Shown in pieces: positions 60,001 to 64,000 of a DNA stretch of 64,000 nt. A model generated the notes under the pieces. It made no database searches, was not told the origin of the DNA, and was given only the letters and a program-made list of their open reading frames with translations. Positions within the stretch are counted from its first letter, which is position 1, and every line of letters begins with the position of its first letter. This DNA comes from Fistularia commersonii (taxonomy: Eukaryota > Chordata > Actinopteri > Syngnathiformes > Fistulariidae), in assembly GCA_037954325.1 (NCBI GenBank), contig JBBMNZ010000035.1, forward strand, positions 8,517,001-8,581,000, in the 5' to 3' direction. The translations under genes and the position numbers were made by a program.

Positions 60001-60198
60001 TTCCTGATGAGCCAAGTGTTTGTGTCTTCTTTGTTTTCCCAGCTGTCAAAGTTGGAGAAGCAGCAGCAGAGGAAAGAGAAGACGCGCTCCAAGGGCCCCG
60101 CTGAGTCGGGAAGGGAGAAGGTCGCCCCACGCTCTCGACAAGACGCCAACGCTAGCAGTGGGGCAGAGGGCGATGTGTCTTCAGACAGAGAGCCGTAG
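52321..60198 (+). CDS. dtd1: D-aminoacyl-tRNA deacylase 1, 5 exons
   Basis: Homodimeric proofreading enzyme that removes D-amino acids (and glycine) mis-attached to tRNA; the vertebrate form is also described as the DNA-unwinding-element binding protein DUE-B. Exons: 52321-52363, 52825-52915, 54602-54837, 55671-55768, 60043-60198; 624 nt, 207 aa (human 209). N-terminus MRAIIQRVTRASVTVGDEQ. Active-site motifs are SQFTLQ (residues 78-83) and the Gly-cis-Pro loop NDGPVTIE (137-144). Core text FGAYMQVHIQNDGPVT is essentially invariant. The C-terminal, vertebrate-type tail LSKLEKQQQRKEKTR...ASSGAEGDVSSDREP is rich in charged residues and keeps the human ending (SSEREP). All introns are GT-AG, phases 1, 2, 1, 0. 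Intron 4 is long (4.3 kb). Confidence 0.97.
52724..52805. repeat. CA-rich microsatellite by dtd1 exon 2
   Basis: CA repeats interrupted by ATA and by 'atatgcacatgcatatgcat', ending about 20 bases before the dtd1 exon 2 acceptor. It replaces a normal polypyrimidine tract except for the final 'tttcctcttgtcctgcag'. Confidence 0.85.
52916..54601 (+). other. dtd1 intron 2
   Basis: Non-coding, 1.7 kb, with an (ATC)n stretch near 53143-53163 and a (CA)n stretch at about 54008-54048. No transposon or other gene recognised. Confidence 0.7.
54008..54048. repeat. (CA)n microsatellite
   Basis: About 20 CA units in dtd1 intron 2. Confidence 0.9.
55878..56150. repeat. Dispersed fish repeat, uninterrupted copy
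   Basis: Contains 'ccatccatcttctacagctt', 'gtagcctatcccagctatca', 'cagtcaatcgcagggccaca', 'ggggcaattttcccaatttt' and 'ggggagaacatg'. It is the intact version of the repeat split by a MITE at 47430-48020 and the inverse of the degenerate copy at 22640. Confidence 0.75.
56668..56733. repeat. 33-bp tandem duplication
   Basis: Two copies of 'acctaagatcctgac...gatatttatg' (56668-56700 and 56701-56733) with two mismatches, in dtd1 intron 4. Confidence 0.92.
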
Positions 60199-60851
60199 AG
60201 CAGCCGGGTGAGGGCGACTCAGAGACAAACACGGCAAAAACACACACGGACACATGTGGTGCACTAGGTGTCTGCAGATGTGTGCAAGTGTTTTTTTTTT
60301 CTTTTTTTTTCACTCCAGAGCCGGGGGTTGTCCTGATGGGTCTGATGTGATAGGATAATTAACTGTGTCATAAAAGACTCTCAATTAGATTTTCTTGAGT
60401 TTTTTTTCTTCGAGGGGCCTTTCAAAGGACATCATGTTTGCTCAGCCCTTTTTCAGAAAGTGCATGAAAATGCATTGCTGACAAGTAGAAATGCTGGTGC
60501 CTGAGTCACTCCTCTATTGAAAACAACAGTAGCTGTTTTAATAGGACTATGTTACATCACTTCAGCATTCACATCTTGAAGATGAAATGCATCATTGTGT
60601 TTACCAGCTGGTTTCCGCCGCATCCGTCACCATACCAAGCACATTGCAGAGGATTACTGCCGAGGGCAGCTGCTGGAAACTTTGTTGTTGTTGGTGTTGT
60701 TGTTGAGACTAGTTAGGATGAATGCAAACAGTGACGCAGTGGACATAAGCCAAAACAATAAGCTGATGTTATGCACTGAGAGCTAAAAGGAACCGCTGTG
60801 TAGTCATGTTACACGTGGTCCTTTTTTCATTGTTAGCAAAACAAACTAAAA

Positions 60852-60876
60852 AATAAAAAACAGAAATGACAATAAA
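60852..60876 (+). terminator. dtd1 poly(A) signal candidates
   Basis: AATAAA at 60852-60857 and again at 60871-60876, 654 and 673 bases after the dtd1 stop codon. No other canonical signal is obvious before them. The 3' UTR would end before the (GT)n tract at 60991. Confidence 0.4.
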
Positions 60877-60987
60877 AAATTCTTCATTGTTGAGTTGGTT
60901 CTTTTTCATACAGATCAGATCTTTATCTTTAAAGTTTCTTTTATGGGCCTGTGACACATTGTAGTCATGTCAAGAAAACACACTGCA

Positions 60988-60990
<3 letters not shown>

Positions 60991-61080
<90 letters not shown>
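60991..61080. repeat. (GT)n microsatellite, 90 bp, uninterrupted
   Basis: Forty-five perfect GT units downstream of dtd1. Likely highly variable in length. Confidence 0.95.
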
Positions 61081-61082
<2 letters not shown>

Positions 61083-61234
61083 ATACACACGGGATGTTTA
61101 ATATATACATGTATTAAGCATTCCAAAAATCACTGGTCAATATGAAAAGAAAAACAGTAAACCATTTTATATTTTTCACTGGAATTTCATTTTCTGAATA
61201 TAACATGGAAATTGTTTGCATACCGAAGGGGGGA

Positions 61235-62141
61235 ATATGACAGGGGGTACTGCAGATGGAAGATTTACTTTAAGTATGTTGATGGAGAAGCAAAGAGAAG
61301 GTCGAACGGAGCTGCATTGTGCCTTTGTGGATCTAGAAAAAGCAATCAATATAGTGCCGAATGAGGAACTGTGGTTTTGTTTGAGGAAATCTGGGGTAGA
61401 AGAGAAGTATGTTAGACGGACTAGGACTATGGACATTGTCCTCACAGGACTATGTGATTGACAGGCTGACAGAGGGTATACTGGAATATCCATGGATCAT
61501 GATAGTTGCAAATGACATTGTGATCTATAGAGCAGAGAGCAGGTGGAGGAAAATCTGGAGAGGTAGACATATGATCTGAAAAGGAGAGGAATGAAGGTTA
61601 GCTGCAACAATGCAGATTACATGTGTGTGGATGAGAGGGACCCAAGTGGAACTGTGAGCCAACAGGGAGTATAAATAAAGGTGGAGGATCTAAAGTACAT
61701 AGGATCAACTGTCCAGAATAATGGAGAGTGCGGAAAAGTGTGTACAAGACGGTGGTGAGAACAGTGATGCAGTTTGGTTTAGAGACAAAGGCATTAAGGA
61801 AAGGAAAGGTAGGAGGTAGCAGAAACAAAGATGTTGAAATTCTATTTGGGAGTGAGGTGGATGGATAGGATCAGGAATGAGTCCATCAGAGGGGCAGCAC
61901 ATTTTAGATGTTTTTGAGATAAAGTCAGATTGAAATAGTTTGGACATGTACAGAGGAGGGTAGTGAAGGTATTAGTACAAGGCTGTTGAGGTTGGAATTG
62001 CCAGAATGGCTGGAAAACCAAAAAGGGGCTATATGGATGGAGGAAAGACGAATAGAAGACAGATGTTGTGAGAGAAAGGGTTGTAGAGATGATTTGCTGT
62101 GGTGACCCCTGAAGAGAGCAACCCAAAGGACAAGAAGACAT
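61235..62141 (+). mobile_element. RTE-type LINE reverse-transcriptase relic
   Basis: Plus-strand codons at 61276-61420 read MLMEKQREGRTELHCAFVDL, EKAINIVPNEELWFCLRKSG and VEEKYVRRTRTM. This matches the RTE pattern MMEKQREGQTELHCVFVDLEKAYD-VPREELWYCMRKSGV. Later pieces recognisable in shifting frames include DRLTEGI, a degraded FADDIVI (VANDIVI) and the terminal 'tgctgtggtgacccctgaagag' tail. There are many stops and frame breaks, so it is a long-dead copy. It runs opposite in orientation to the RTE pieces at 5412 and 26642. Confidence 0.8.
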
Positions 62142-62149
62142 AAAGAGGG

Positions 62150-63030
62150 CTGAAGAGTTTGGGGTGATTTTCAGTCATTCTGCATTAAAAGTCTCCACCT
62201 AGATACACTCAAGTAAAGCACTGCTATAATCTTGATTTTGGTTTTGAATGACAGTCGACCTTTTTGAAAAATGCAAAACCTCAGACTACTGGAAGTATCT
62301 TTTCTTTATTCTTAAACTGCAGTTGAGATTAACTTCATGTACTTGCATACATAATTTAATTTACTTGCATACAATACACAAATATACTGATTACCTTTAT
62401 TATCACTAACTTGCCATGTTGTTTAAAGGGGTTTAAAGTGGTTTACCAAGACGTTATTGTTCTATTTGATCAATATTTGTACCAGCTACATAAAAACAAT
62501 AATTTTTATAAAATTATGAAGAAAACTTTTCGTTCGTAGGTTGCCATTGCTGTTTACGTCACAGTGCTCGTCGTATAATGACGTCACAAGGTTGAGCCGT
62601 TGCTTGATCCCACTCATTTTATCATACAATGCAAAAAACATTTCATCTGTGCAAGCCTTCCCATTTGAACCCGAGAGAGACGTTAGTGAGGATGGGTAAT
62701 TCTGAATTCAGAAATCCAAATTAGCTTCAAAATGAAGACAAAATTAGACGTGGATAGGCAAGAGTCAGCAAAAGCCACCGGTGCGAGTGCGGCAACTGCA
62801 TTGCAATGCTAACAGAGAGAGTCTGTTGTAAGTAGCTTCACATTTTGTCATCGGCTGTTCACTGTAGACTTACAGAGCTCTGTGATGACCGACCGGGTGA
62901 CTTGTCGTCAGCCTACTCCGTGATCGTGCCGGTGCCCGGTCTTTTGTCATCGGATGATACTTCTACAGTCGTGGGTTGTTGACATTCTTGCCGGAAAACA
63001 TCCAGCATCTCCTGCCTGTGGCGCTTCTTC
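62150..63030. other. Intergenic, no gene seen
   Basis: Sequence between the RTE relic and the possible THAP-like fragment. No supported gene, RNA or repeat. Confidence 0.5.
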
Positions 63031-63039
63031 AAGCGTTAT

Positions 63040-63393
63040 TCAGTTGTTTCCCAAGGAACTTTTGAATGCCTCTATAAGAAAACTGTAGGCACAGCGTTTG
63101 GCATCTAGTGTCTTCTTTAAAACTAGTAGCACTTGTGAGCTCTTTCTGCAGCTTAGCTCGGCTAAATGCGTCAAATGCATCCAGAGAGAATACAGCCATG
63201 GGTCCTTGAGAAGTGGTGTGCATCCAAAAGCAATGTAGCACCCCCTTTTTCTCTTCTTGTCCCTTGGAAAGTTGTGTGGACTAGCATCAGCTGCTGTGTT
63301 TCCTTTGGACTGGAAACTGCACCCAAAAGCAGCACAATTTGCCATTATTACAGTATATACTGCACCGTACTGTGCAAAGTTAACGCCATGCAA
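63040..63393 (-). pseudogene. Possible THAP-domain fragment
   Basis: A minus-strand frame reads MANCAAFGCSFQSKGN followed by ASPHNFPRDKKRKR. This resembles the start of a THAP zinc finger (Met-x-x-Cys-x(2-4)-Cys ... F-H-x-F-P-x-D-x(3)-R). The expected Trp after the FP-D-K block and the later C-x2-H pair are not seen in this frame or in the other overlapping frame (63029-63241). It may be a decayed THAP-bearing (P-element/PHSA-type) transposon or an exon continuing elsewhere. Weak call. Confidence 0.3.
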
Positions 63394-63399
63394 CCTTGA

Positions 63400-64000
63400 T
63401 ACTTCATCAACCCAGCATGCATTGCGCTATTAAACAATGGCAGGGCCCCTGGGTTAAAATATATGTTGCAAATTGCAATTTTTAAAGAAATAATTCTTTG
63501 GGCTTTTTAACAACAGATTCTAATATGAGACAAACAGTTAAGCATAGCTGTGCTTTTTAGTTCTCCCAGATGGGGTTCCCTTTAATTAAAATAAATAAAT
63601 ATATATATCAACATGTATAGTTTAAAAAAATACATACACACACACATATACGAAGCAATGAGTGTCTGTTCAGACTTTTTTCTCAGTCACACTGCAAAGC
63701 TTTGGGTTGAAAGAGGGGAAGTTCATCAATCTCATCTACAAGCTCTCAGTGTGAGTACACGATGCAGTGTGTGAAAGAATTAACCTTCTCAGTTCAGCTT
63801 CTCGTCACTTTTAACTTATAAAGTATACAGTGGAACACTTTAATACTTTATGTAATTGATTCTTTTTCGTTAAGGAGGGCTATTATTTAAGGCCTTGGCT
63901 GGAAAGTAGGGAGAGTGAGTGCATTTCTCTCAAAATCTCCAACTATTATTTATTCATCCAGCCCCTTAAGTTCTCAGTACCACAGCTTGAGTCAAAAAAT
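63400..64000. other. Right edge of window, no gene seen
   Basis: AT-rich sequence with short TA and CA repeats near 63598-63652. Nothing recognised up to the end of the window. Confidence 0.5.

Larger units (their letters stand above)
55769..60042 (+). other. dtd1 intron 4
   Basis: 4.3 kb. It starts with a dispersed fish repeat (55878-56150), holds a 33-bp tandem duplication (56668-56733) and a TA/CA-rich stretch at about 59855-59910. No other gene recognised: the open frames between 57000 and 58900 show no motif or splice context. Confidence 0.65.

Overview
This is a stretch of animal nuclear DNA, almost certainly from a teleost fish, probably a percomorph. It has spliced genes with GT-AG introns, long (CA)n and (TA)n microsatellites, and fish-type transposon debris (RTE and L2-like LINEs, hAT elements, a TA-flanked MITE family, Penelope-like and Ty3/gypsy remnants). 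The proteins read as vertebrate orthologues with fish-like differences. I could not fix the genus.

Five complete protein-coding genes can be assembled exon by exon; in each, the exon lengths sum to a multiple of three. In order: (1) pecam1, + strand, 2298-16462, 16 coding exons, 763 aa, an adhesion receptor with six Ig domains and inhibitory tyrosine motifs; (2) p4hb, + strand, 29330-41412, 11 exons, 511 aa, protein disulfide isomerase ending in HDEL; (3) ppp1r27, + strand, 45090-45885, 3 exons, 163 aa, a small ankyrin-repeat PP1 regulator; (4) anapc11, - strand, 51472-49861, 2 exons, 84 aa, the RING-H2 subunit of the APC/C ubiquitin ligase; (5) dtd1, + strand, 52321-60198, 5 exons, 207 aa, D-aminoacyl-tRNA deacylase. 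anapc11 and dtd1 are head to head, with 848 bp between their start codons. The genes do not form a pathway. p4hb, ppp1r27 and anapc11 are neighbours in the human 17q25 block, while human PECAM1 lies elsewhere on 17q and DTD1 on chromosome 20, so the value of the window is mainly syntenic.

The 12.7-kb gap between pecam1 and p4hb is a transposon graveyard. It includes an L2-like LINE entered by one hAT element that was itself entered by a second hAT element, each insertion still flanked by an exact 8-bp target duplication. It also has a full hAT with transposase remnants, an RTE LINE, a gypsy integrase tail and a three-unit tandem repeat. The gap between ppp1r27 and anapc11 holds a MITE nested in an older dispersed repeat and a possible Penelope-like remnant. 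The last 4 kb hold a decayed RTE LINE and a doubtful THAP-like fragment. I found no CRISPR array, rRNA or tRNA gene, and no gene cluster that looks like an undescribed system. The most interesting signals are the datable nested insertions, extra ITIM-like motifs and a GC-AG intron in pecam1, and the compact anapc11/dtd1 promoter region with a perfect hairpin and a CTCF-like site.
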